Below, in pieces: positions 7,741-15,601 of a stretch of 64,000 nucleotides of DNA (the first letter of the stretch is position 1; each line of letters starts with the position of its first letter). A model generated the notes under the pieces. It had not been told where the DNA came from, did no database searches, and worked only from the letters and a program-made list of their open reading frames with translations. A program made the translations under genes and the position numbers. Source of the stretch: Rhizobium sp. Leaf306. Lineage in GTDB: Bacteria > Pseudomonadota > Alphaproteobacteria > Rhizobiales > Rhizobiaceae. The stretch is taken from the NCBI RefSeq assembly GCF_001423425.1, contig NZ_LMNX01000002.1:372001-436000 (forward strand). The letters are read 5' to 3'.

Positions 7741-8844
7741 TCAGGTGTTGAAGCGGAAGTGGATCACGTCGCCGTCGTTTACGACATATTCCTTGCCTTC
7801 GTCGCGGCCCTTGCCAGCTTCCTTGGCGCCGACTTCGCCCTTGAAGGCGACGTAGTCGTCAAAGCCGATGGTGAAGGCGCGGATGAAGCCGCGTTCGAAA
7901 TCCGTGTGGATGACGCCGGCAGCGGCCGGGGCCTTGGTGCCGCGGACGATGGTCCAGGCGCGGGTTTCCTTGGGGCCGACCGTGAAATAGGTGATCAGGT
8001 GAAGGAGATTGTAACCGGCGCGGATGAGGCGATCGAGGCCTGCTTCTTCAAGGCCGAGGGCCGAGAGGAATTCCTTGGCTTCGTCTTCCGGCAGCTGCGC
8101 GACTTCAGATTCGATGGCGGCCGAGATGATGACGCATTCGGCACCCTGTTCCTTGGCCATCGCGGCCACGGCCTTGGTGTGCTCGTTGCCGTCGACGGCA
8201 TCGCTTTCGGCGACGTTGCAGACGTAGAGGACCGGATGCGAGGTCAGGAGGTTTAGAGCCTTCAAAATCTCGATGTCGTCGGCTGCCAGCGTCTTCAGAA
8301 GAATGCGGGCAGGCTTTCCCTCGTTGAGAAGCTTGATGACGGCTTCCATGACCGGCAGCTGGGCGACGGATTCCTTGTCGTTGGTCTTGGCGCGCTTGCG
8401 GGTCTGCTCGACGCGGCGTTCCAGGCTTTCGAGGTCGGCGAGCATCAGCTCGGTCTCGATCGTCTCGGCATCGCCGACCGGGTTGATGCGGCCTTCGACA
8501 TGGGTGATGTCGTCGTCTTCGAAGCAGCGCAGCACGTGCACGACGGCATCGACTTCGCGGATATTGGCGAGGAACTTGTTGCCGAGACCTTCACCCTTCG
8601 AGGCGCCGCGCACGAGGCCGGCGATATCGACGAAGGAGATACGGGTCGGAATGATTTCCTTGGAGCCGGCGATGGTGGCCAGCTGCTGCATGCGCGGATC
8701 CGGAACCGCGACTTCGCCCGTGTTCGGCTCGATCGTGCAGAACGGATAGTTGGCAGCCTGCGCCGCCGCAGTCTTGGTGAGAGCGTTAAAGAGCGTGGAC
8801 TTGCCGACATTCGGCAGGCCGACGATACCGCATTTGAAACCCAT
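7741..8844 (-). CDS. ychF: Ribosome-associated P-loop ATPase YchF (OLA1 family)
   Basis: The 367-residue protein has the family length. It begins [18 protein letters not shown] (P-loop), has [18 protein letters not shown] as switch region, and NVAE at the nucleotide-specificity position, which marks YchF as ATP-preferring rather than the NKxD of GTPases. A coiled-coil insert (residues about 130-200) and a C-terminal TGS domain (about 280-367) follow. It is cytoplasmic and binds ribosomes. In many rhizobia it lies close to pth and rplY, as here. Confidence 0.97.
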   Translation of the reverse strand: MGFKCGIVGLPNVGKSTLFNALTKTAAAQAANYPFCTIEPNTGEVAVPDPRMQQLATIAGSKEIIPTRISFVDIAGLVRGASKGEGLGNKFLANIREVDAVVHVLRCFEDDDITHVEGRINPVGDAETIETELMLADLESLERRVEQTRKRAKTNDKESVAQLPVMEAVIKLLNEGKPARILLKTLAADDIEILKALNLLTSHPVLYVCNVAESDAVDGNEHTKAVAAMAKEQGAECVIISAAIESEVAQLPEDEAKEFLSALGLEEAGLDRLIRAGYNLLHLITYFTVGPKETRAWTIVRGTKAPAAAGVIHTDFERGFIRAFTIGFDDYVAFKGEVGAKEAGKGRDEGKEYVVNDGDVIHFRFNT

Positions 8845-9128
8845 GGGACGGACCCCGTCTGACTAGAATTGTTCGTTGCCGTGGCTATGGGGGAAACAGG
8901 CCGGGCGGTCAAGGGTTGGCGGCTTGGGGGAGGCGGCGGGGACGCTGGTAACGACGCAAAACAGAATTCGGAAACGAGACGTCGGCTTGCGATGCAAACA
9001 CAAATCAGACCCACCGGTCCCAATCGGGCAAATCACCGCAGTTGCTTGAATTTCCGACCCGTCGGTGCGATATAGCCAGCATACAATCATTGCTGTTTGA
9101 GCATGGCGAACGTCATCAGGAGATGCGG

Positions 9129-9437
9129 ATGGCCGGAGACACCACCCTCACGCCGAAGACGACGACAAAGCCCAAGCTGGAGCGGCCGAAGCTCTACAAG
9201 GTTATGCTCGTCAACGACGACTATACGCCGCGCGAATTCGTGACCATGGTTCTGAAAGCCGTGTTCCGGATGAGCGAGGATACGGGCCGGCGGGTGATGA
9301 TGACCGCCCACCAGATGGGTGTGGCGGTCGTGGTTGTCTGCACCAAGGATATTGCCGAGACCAAGGCCACCGAGGCGATCGATCTCGCCAAGGAAGCCGG
9401 TTTTCCGCTGATGTTCACGACCGAGCCTGAAGAATAG
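9129..9437 (+). CDS. clpS: ATP-dependent Clp protease adaptor ClpS
   Basis: From the ATG at 9129 (AGGAG six bases upstream) the protein is 102 residues: a flexible Thr/Lys/Pro-rich N-terminal tail and a ClpS core with VNDDYTPREFV, the helix with MMTAHQMG (the His of the N-degron pocket) and the AETKATEAIDLAKE ending. It delivers proteins with destabilising N-terminal residues to ClpAP. Two things differ from the E. coli type: no clpA gene is adjacent, and the pocket gatekeeper Met (NDDYTPMEFV in E. coli) is Arg. This fits a second, divergent ClpS paralogue as known in some alphaproteobacteria. The start at 9123 leaves no space after the ribosome site. Confidence 0.92.
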   Translation: MAGDTTLTPKTTTKPKLERPKLYKVMLVNDDYTPREFVTMVLKAVFRMSEDTGRRVMMTAHQMGVAVVVVCTKDIAETKATEAIDLAKEAGFPLMFTTEPEE

Positions 9438-9449
9438 CCGGTCGTCCGC

Positions 9450-10379
9450 TCAGGAAGCGGTGACGCTGAGTGCTTCGGCGGAGATCCAGAACACCGCGTC
9501 CTGCGATTCCTCGGTTTCCAGCCAGACGAAGTCTAGACCCGGAAATTCCTCCTCGAGGATTTCGCGCCCGGAGCCGATCTCGCAGATCATCCCGCCTTCG
9601 GGGTTGAGGTGGCTTGCGGCGTCTGCCAGCAATGTCCGCACTAGATCCAGACCATCAACCCCACCGTCGAACGCCATCGACGGCTCCGCACGGAATTCCG
9701 CCGGGAAACCATCCATCGCGTCGTGATCGACATAGGGCGGGTTGGTGATGATGAGGTCGTATTTCCGGCCTGCGAGCGGCTGGAAGAGATCGCCCTGATG
9801 CAGGCTCACCTGCTGTTCGACCTCGTGTTCCCGCAGGTTCAACTTTGCCACTTCCAGCGCGTCGGCCGACAGATCCACCGCATCGACGGCGGCGTTGGGG
9901 AAGAATTTGGCGGCCAGCACCGCAAGGCAGCCGGAGCCGGTGCAGATGTCCACAGCGCTCTCGACCATCATCTGGTCGGGCAGGAAGGACGATCCGTTCG
10001 GGCCGAGATATTCGCGAAACAGGATCTCGCCGATATGCGAGCGTGGCACGATGACCCGCTCGTCAACCAGAAATCGGACGCCCTGGATATAGGCGCGACC
10101 GGTGAGATAGGACGACGGTTTGCGGGTCGTGACGCGGGCCTCGATACGCTCTGCGAGAAGCCTGCGCTCGGCCGGCAGGAGGCGGGCGTCGAGGAAGGGA
10201 TCGAGCGCGTCGATCGGCAGGTCGAGCGTATCGAGCAGCAGAAAGGCCGCGTCGTCGCCGGCAGTCGTGGTGCCGTGGCCAAAGGAAAGATTGGCGGCGT
10301 TGAAGCGCGAGATTGCATAGCGCCAGTAATCGCGCAGCGTGACGAGTTCGGTCGTGAGAGCGGTCATATCTGGTGTCAT
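9450..10379 (-). CDS. prmB: 50S ribosomal protein L3 glutamine methyltransferase PrmB
   Basis: The 309-residue protein is a class I SAM methyltransferase of the HemK/PrmB family: an N-terminal helical domain with FGHGTTTAGDDA, the SAM loop DICTGSGCLAVLAA, and the catalytic TNPPYVD that binds the target glutamine. The N-terminal segment WRYAISRFNAANLSFGHG is closer to PrmB than to PrmC. It would methylate Gln of ribosomal protein L3. It starts one base after the pth stop, so pth and prmB form one unit; an alternative ATG at 10367 is possible. Confidence 0.9.
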   Translation of the reverse strand: MTPDMTALTTELVTLRDYWRYAISRFNAANLSFGHGTTTAGDDAAFLLLDTLDLPIDALDPFLDARLLPAERRLLAERIEARVTTRKPSSYLTGRAYIQGVRFLVDERVIVPRSHIGEILFREYLGPNGSSFLPDQMMVESAVDICTGSGCLAVLAAKFFPNAAVDAVDLSADALEVAKLNLREHEVEQQVSLHQGDLFQPLAGRKYDLIITNPPYVDHDAMDGFPAEFRAEPSMAFDGGVDGLDLVRTLLADAASHLNPEGGMICEIGSGREILEEEFPGLDFVWLETEESQDAVFWISAEALSVTAS

Positions 10380-10380
10380 C

Positions 10381-11109
10381 TTACTTGTCCTTGTCGCCGA
10401 ACAGTTTCTTCAGCATGTCGGCCATCGGGCCGGTGGCCGGGATGTTCGGTTTCATGCCGCCGCGCGCCTGGTGGATATGGCTCTTGCCCGCTGGTTTTGG
10501 CGCCTTCGGGGTGGGCTTCGGCTTTTCGTCCTCGTCCGGCTGGCTGCCGACGGCAAGGGCCAGCTTGTTCATCAGCTGCGAATCCTCGCCCTTCACCAGC
10601 ATTTCGGCATTGTCGGCGAGCGCATCGAGAAGCTGCGGCAACCAGGCCTGATCCAGCTTGTCGAAATCGCCGAGCACGTGGTTGTTGACGAATTCCTTGG
10701 CGCCGGGATGGCCGATGCCGAGCCGCAGGCGGCGGTAATCCTTGCCACAATGGGCGTCGAGCGACTTGATGCCGTTGTGGCCGCCATGTCCGCCGGCCGT
10801 CTTGATGCGCGCCTTGCCGGGCGCCAGATCGAGCTCGTCGTAGATTGCGATGATGTTTTCGGGGCCGAGCTTGTAGAAGCGCATGGCCTCGCCGACCGCT
10901 TCGCCCGACAGGTTCATGTAGGTCTGCGGCTTGATCAGCAGAACCTTGTCGCCGGCGAGCTCGCCTTCGGAAATGAGGGCCTTGAACTTCTTTGCCCATG
11001 GCGAAAAGCCCGGCCGCCGCTGGATGGCGTCGAGCGCCATGAAGCCGATATTGTGGCGATTGCCGGAGTACTTGCTGCCGGGATTGCCGAGACCCGCAAT
11101 GATCAACAT
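10381..11109 (-). CDS. pth: Peptidyl-tRNA hydrolase
   Basis: From the ATG at 11109 the protein is 242 residues. It begins [20 protein letters not shown] with the active-site His in RHNIGF, and has [13 protein letters not shown] and [11 protein letters not shown], all Pth signatures. It releases tRNA from stalled peptidyl-tRNA. A C-terminal tail of about 50 residues rich in Lys, Pro and Gly extends beyond the enzyme core, as in other rhizobial Pth proteins. A longer frame to 11172 lacks family similarity. In related genomes pth follows rplY directly; here two signalling genes lie between. Confidence 0.96.
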   Translation of the reverse strand: MLIIAGLGNPGSKYSGNRHNIGFMALDAIQRRPGFSPWAKKFKALISEGELAGDKVLLIKPQTYMNLSGEAVGEAMRFYKLGPENIIAIYDELDLAPGKARIKTAGGHGGHNGIKSLDAHCGKDYRRLRLGIGHPGAKEFVNNHVLGDFDKLDQAWLPQLLDALADNAEMLVKGEDSQLMNKLALAVGSQPDEDEKPKPTPKAPKPAGKSHIHQARGGMKPNIPATGPMADMLKKLFGDKDK

Positions 11110-11217
11110 GAAGTGCGTCCGAATTTTCGTACAGGATGTGGTCTCACCACCCCGAAACGGAACGGAAGTCAACCCGGTTTCGTCCCTGCCGACTGATTGG
11201 CACCGCTGATCGCTTGC

Positions 11218-11982
11218 TCAGTGTTCGGCCTTGAGGCCGTAACGCCGGTAGATCGTGTCCTGGCGGCCATCGCGGATCATGCTGTCGAGTGCGGACTGCA
11301 TTTTAGCGATCAAGGCGTCCGGGACTGTTTTCTGACAGGCAATGCCGAGCTTCTCCTCGGAGAGGGGAACCACCCTCTCGACGTCGGTGCCATTGTTCTT
11401 CAGCCTCTGATAGACGCCTTCCGACATGGGCATCATGTCGATCCGGCCCCGGACGAGCTTGCGCAGCGACGTGTCGAAATCGGCGCTGAGATCGAGGTTC
11501 GCAAATCCCATCGATTTCAGAAGGTCCTCGGTAAAGTCGAGCCGATGGGTTCCGATCAGAAAGCTCTTCGCCTCATCGAGCGTCGTGGCGTGGATCGACG
11601 AGCCCGCCCGCTTGACCAGGATCGTATGGTTCACGGAGATCGTCATGACCCATTTGAACCGCGGCTTGCGGTCCGCTGTCTGCGCTGCCGAGAAGGCGCA
11701 GGTCATCGGCTCGGTCTCGGCGAGCGCGATGGCGCGCGCCCAAGGGATCATTTCAACGTCATAGGGTATCTGCGCTTGCCGCATGATGACATCGATCTGG
11801 TCTATGCCTGCGCCGCCATAGCGACCGTTCTGATCACGGTAGCTGAAGGGTGCATAGGGCTCTGTCTTGAGCTGGAGCCTGTCTGCGGCGTGCGCCTGCA
11901 GGCAAGACCACGGTCCGATTGTTGCAGCGAGAGCAAGCACGACGAGTGCTGCGCTTGTCATGCCACACCTGATCGAGGACAT
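11218..11982 (-). CDS. Periplasmic amino-acid-type substrate-binding protein next to a GGDEF-EAL gene
   Basis: From the ATG at 11982 (GGAG six bases upstream) the protein is 254 residues with a signal peptide ending near residue 33 (AHA). The mature part is a small bilobed binding protein of the SBP_bac_3 type: LKTEPYAPFSYRDQNG at the start, IDQIDVIMRQAQI, and a C-terminal LIAKMQSALDSMIRDG segment. No ABC permease or ATPase gene is near, so it is unlikely to serve a dedicated transporter. The upstream co-directional gene, ending 28 bases away, is a membrane GGDEF-EAL protein, so a sensory role comparable to NspS of Vibrio is inferred. Confidence 0.82.
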   Translation of the reverse strand: MSSIRCGMTSAALVVLALAATIGPWSCLQAHAADRLQLKTEPYAPFSYRDQNGRYGGAGIDQIDVIMRQAQIPYDVEMIPWARAIALAETEPMTCAFSAAQTADRKPRFKWVMTISVNHTILVKRAGSSIHATTLDEAKSFLIGTHRLDFTEDLLKSMGFANLDLSADFDTSLRKLVRGRIDMMPMSEGVYQRLKNNGTDVERVVPLSEEKLGIACQKTVPDALIAKMQSALDSMIRDGRQDTIYRRYGLKAEH

Positions 11983-12010
11983 CTGCTGCTCCACATCGAG
12001 GGCCGGGATT

Positions 12011-14395
12011 TCAGCTTGCAATAGAATCAATTCGGTCGCCGCTTCGGTCGGCGTTCAACATCGTAAGGACATCGCCGATCGCTTGCGGTCGTGCGAAGTA
12101 GTAACCCTGAGCGTATTCGATGCCCATGTCGATGAGTGTCGAACGCTGATATTCGGTTTCGACGCCTTCGGCGACGACATGGCAGTTCATCTTGTGCGAG
12201 ATCGCGGCAATGCCTTCGATCAGCATCTTGTTTCGACGATCGATATCATCGTCGCCATTGTTGAGAGACCGGATAAAGGATTGGTCGATCTTGACGATAT
12301 CGACCGGGAAACGGCTGAGATAGCTGAGCGAGGAATAGCCGGTTCCGAAGTCGTCAAGCGCGATGCGGCAACCGATGTTGCGGATCTCGTCGAGCAGCCT
12401 GCGGATTTCCGGATTGTCATGCATCAGCACGGCCTCCGTGATCTCGATGACCAGTCGGGACGGGCGGATTGCGTAGCGGCCGAGCAAGGTTGACAGCTTG
12501 ACGGGAAGGCTCGCATCGAATTGCAGCGGCGATACGTTGACGGCGACATAGGTGTCAAACATGCCCGGTATCCGGGAGATGCGGGCAAGATTGGCGACGG
12601 CGTCCTCAAGGATGAGATTGCCGATCTGGCCAATCGTACCGGTTTCCTCGGCGACGCTGACGATTGCGCCCGGAGGAACAAGCCCCTTGCGCGGATGGCG
12701 CATGCGCATGAGCGCTTCAAAGCCGTTGCAGGCGCCGGTCCTGATATCCACGATCGGCTGGAGATGCGCTTCGAACCAGTTGGCGGCAAGCGCTGCTTCG
12801 ATGTCGGTTTCGATTTCGGCACGTTCCCGCGTCTTGTCGAGGATGGCCGAATTATAGACCTGCGCACCGTTCTTGCCGTCGCGCTTGCGGGCATACATGG
12901 CCAGATCCGACTTCTGTAGAAGCTCGGCGCCGCTTGCGGCATGGGCAGGGTAGAAGGCAAGGCCGATACTGGCGCTAAGGCGCACACTGTTGGTCTCGAT
13001 GCGGAATGGAACGTCAAAGAACTCGACGATTCTCTGGCACAGCTCGGTGCCGCGCCGTTCCGACCCCTCGCCACACAGAAGAATGGCAAACTCGTCGCCG
13101 CCCAGGCGCGATGCCGCGTCGTGGTCGCCCAAAAGCGGCAGCATCCGCTCGACGAACTGGCCGAGCACGAGATCGCCGGCCGCATGACCGAGATTGTCGT
13201 TGATCGATTTGAACCGATCGAGATCGACGAACAGACAGGCGATGTCGGTTCCGTTGCGATCCGCCTCGATGATTTTCTGCTCAAGCGCCGCCTCGAACCC
13301 CTGACGGTTGAGAAGACCGGTCAGGTGATCGGAAATGGCCTGCTGATAGTTGCGGATTTCTGACTGCTTGAGCTCGGTGACGTCGGTCATCACGCTCAGT
13401 GAGCCGGTCTCGCCGTCGCCCGCCGAACCGAGTTCGGTCTCGGCGATAAGGACGTTCATCGTCTTGCCGGACTGACAGATGAAGCGCACGGTGACTTCGA
13501 ACGCCGGTCCGCGCGATCGCACCTGCGATTTCCTGTTGTGGTAGAGGTTGCGGTCTTCCGGCATCACCAGTTCGCAGAAGGGCAGGTTCAATATGTCAGA
13601 TCGGCTGTACCCGGTCGCAACGAGCCAGTAGTCGCTGACGGCGGCGATCCTGTCGTCGGCGTCGAGCGAAAACAGCATGGCCGGCGTGAGATTGTAGGTC
13701 TGCGTCGTCTTGCGATGTGCCAGTTTCAGCTCGCGCTCCTCGTGTTCGAGAAGGGTCTGCATCTCGTTAAAGCTCTTGGCCAGTCGTCCCATTTCATCGG
13801 TGGAGCGCCAGTCGACATGGTGACGAGAACCGAGGCGACGGGTCGCTTCGATTGCGGCGGTCAAACGCAGAAGAGGTTTGATCACCATCACGCGGTTGCC
13901 GAGAATGGCGGCGCCGAACACGGTCAGGATGGCGATGATGAAGATCGAGATGAAGGCGAACTCGAATTCGTGAAGCTTCGAGAACCAGCCGATTGTCGGG
14001 ATGCTGACGCTGACCTTACCGACAACGCGAGCGCCGTAGTTCGACATGTAGGTGATGGGCTGCGAGCGGATCGTCAGGTCGCTCAGGGATATCTCTTGCG
14101 GCGTGACTTCCGATATATTCAGTTTGCCCGTCGTGTCGGTTACGCGAACCGCGTAGATGGTCGGATCTTTCACCATGGCGACGGCGATCTGGTGAACGCT
14201 TTCGGTATCGAGATCCCAGAGGGGCTTGGCAAGCGCTTGCGAGTTCGTCGCCAGAACGATGTCGACATGCTCTTCGAGCGCCCGAACCGCCTGCTGCGAT
14301 GACAACGCCAAAAGCAGCGTGAACAACGGCACGACGACGGCCAGAAGCGCGCCCGAAATAATGGCTATGAACCGACTCTCAACGGAATGAGCCAC
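12011..14395 (-). CDS. Membrane-bound HAMP-PAS-GGDEF-EAL c-di-GMP enzyme
   Basis: The 794-residue protein has a first membrane segment (about 8-30), a periplasmic sensor region of about 115 residues, a second membrane segment (about 147-168), a HAMP linker, a PAS domain (about 235-345), a GGDEF domain with the intact ASRLGGDEFAI motif and a C-terminal EAL domain with FEALMRM, VNVSP, EITEA, DDFGTGYSSL and EGVET intact. It could therefore both make and degrade c-di-GMP at the inner membrane. The gene precedes a periplasmic binding protein that may be its ligand sensor. No terminator was seen between them, so they probably form an operon. Confidence 0.93.
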   Translation of the reverse strand: MAHSVESRFIAIISGALLAVVVPLFTLLLALSSQQAVRALEEHVDIVLATNSQALAKPLWDLDTESVHQIAVAMVKDPTIYAVRVTDTTGKLNISEVTPQEISLSDLTIRSQPITYMSNYGARVVGKVSVSIPTIGWFSKLHEFEFAFISIFIIAILTVFGAAILGNRVMVIKPLLRLTAAIEATRRLGSRHHVDWRSTDEMGRLAKSFNEMQTLLEHEERELKLAHRKTTQTYNLTPAMLFSLDADDRIAAVSDYWLVATGYSRSDILNLPFCELVMPEDRNLYHNRKSQVRSRGPAFEVTVRFICQSGKTMNVLIAETELGSAGDGETGSLSVMTDVTELKQSEIRNYQQAISDHLTGLLNRQGFEAALEQKIIEADRNGTDIACLFVDLDRFKSINDNLGHAAGDLVLGQFVERMLPLLGDHDAASRLGGDEFAILLCGEGSERRGTELCQRIVEFFDVPFRIETNSVRLSASIGLAFYPAHAASGAELLQKSDLAMYARKRDGKNGAQVYNSAILDKTRERAEIETDIEAALAANWFEAHLQPIVDIRTGACNGFEALMRMRHPRKGLVPPGAIVSVAEETGTIGQIGNLILEDAVANLARISRIPGMFDTYVAVNVSPLQFDASLPVKLSTLLGRYAIRPSRLVIEITEAVLMHDNPEIRRLLDEIRNIGCRIALDDFGTGYSSLSYLSRFPVDIVKIDQSFIRSLNNGDDDIDRRNKMLIEGIAAISHKMNCHVVAEGVETEYQRSTLIDMGIEYAQGYYFARPQAIGDVLTMLNADRSGDRIDSIAS

Positions 14396-14560
14396 CCGTA
14401 TTCCCCGCCTGCTTGTAGTCGGTGTTAGCCGCCGACTGCGTGTTCCCCAACACAGTAATTGGCCGGATAATTCCAGCCATTGATTAAGCTTTACTGAAGG
14501 CGGGAAGAGTAAAGCGAAGCGGATCTTAAAGAGGGTTACGTAATCCTGACCGGAAAACGT

Positions 14561-14589
14561 AAAAGCCCGCCTTCGGTGGAAGGCGGGCT
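14561..14589 (-). terminator. Rho-independent terminator of rplY
   Basis: An 11-bp stem (14564-14574 with 14579-14589) closes on a four-base loop; on the minus strand it is followed by a run of T. It lies 25 bases after the rplY stop, so rplY is transcribed separately from the signalling genes downstream. Confidence 0.88.
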
Positions 14590-14614
14590 CTCAGAAAGAC
14601 AAGACGAAAATGTC

Positions 14615-15232
14615 TTATTCGGCTTCGGGAGCCGCAGTCTCAGTCGCTTCTTCTTCTTCGACGCCTGCAGCAGGTGCAACGATCGTCGCGATGGTGAAGT
14701 CGCGGTCGGTGATGACAGGTGTCACGCCCTTCGGCAGCTTAACGGCCGAGATGTGGAGGCTGTCGCCGATCTTGGCGTCGGTCAGATCAACCGTGATGAA
14801 TTCCGGGATCTGGTCGGCCGGGCAATGGAACTCGACCGTGTGACGGACGATGTTCAGAACGGCGCCCTGCTTGATGGCCGACTTGTCTTCGTTTTCGAAG
14901 TGAACCGGAACTTCGACGTTGACTTCAGTCTTGGCCGAAACGCGCAGGAAGTCGACATGCATTGTGAAGTCGCGGACCGGATCCAGCTGGTAGTCCTTCG
15001 GGAGGACCTGGATCTTCTTACCGTCGAATTCGATCGTCGCGATGGTGGTCATGAAACCGCCAGCGTGAATGCGCTTCGTGACTTCGTTCGTGTTGAGCAC
15101 GATCGACAGAGGAGCCTGCTTGTCACCATAAATGACTGCAGGGATAAAACCGTTGCGGCGAAGTTCACGGGAGGACCCCTTACCGACCCGTTCGCGCGCC
15201 TCGGCCTTGAGCACGTAAGTTTCCTTGCTCAT
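14615..15232 (-). CDS. rplY: 50S ribosomal protein L25/general stress protein Ctc
   Basis: From the ATG at 15232 the protein is 205 residues, the long CTC form of L25. The N-terminal 5S-rRNA-binding domain has [21 protein letters not shown], followed by DFLRVSA and the C-terminal beta domain (about 95-190), ending in an acidic Glu/Ala tail. It binds 5S rRNA in the central protuberance of the large subunit. A longer frame to 15409 runs through the promoter and was rejected. It has its own promoter and terminator. Confidence 0.96.
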   Translation of the reverse strand: MSKETYVLKAEARERVGKGSSRELRRNGFIPAVIYGDKQAPLSIVLNTNEVTKRIHAGGFMTTIATIEFDGKKIQVLPKDYQLDPVRDFTMHVDFLRVSAKTEVNVEVPVHFENEDKSAIKQGAVLNIVRHTVEFHCPADQIPEFITVDLTDAKIGDSLHISAVKLPKGVTPVITDRDFTIATIVAPAAGVEEEEATETAAPEAE

Positions 15233-15353
15233 GGCAATTCCTTTCGAGGTTGTTTGGAGAGTTCTTCGCGAACGGTGCCGCGTCAAACCGGAGGGCATCG
15301 TCCGACGCTCTCCATCCGCGTTGCCTCCAAGGGTGTCTACGCGGACGGGGTCC

Positions 15354-15381
15354 CTATAGTCCATCAGGGCAGGAGACGCAA
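15354..15381 (-). promoter_or_regulatory. Predicted rplY promoter
   Basis: On the minus strand TTGCGT (15376-15381) and CTATAG (15354-15359) are 16 bases apart, close to the rhizobial sigma-70 pattern. Transcription would begin near 15347, about 115 bases before the rplY start. The rest of the 369-base gap to the next gene at 15602 shows nothing else I could recognise apart from A/T-rich bases at 15485-15600, presumably the promoter of the MHYT gene. Confidence 0.5.
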
Positions 15382-15601
15382 GGGATCTGCGGCGTGGTTG
15401 GCTCTGCAAACCGGTCGTCGTCGTTACCTACCGCCAGATACCCGCGTGCCCAATATGAAACTTCCGGTATGTGCCGTTTTGCCATCCATTAATGACGTTC
15501 ATTCGAAATTAGCGAGATTCGATAAATGCGAGGTCCGGGCGACCGAATTTGTTAAATTGTGAGGGTCAAGACGGTGTTAACTCCGGAGACCAAGATCTAA
15601 C

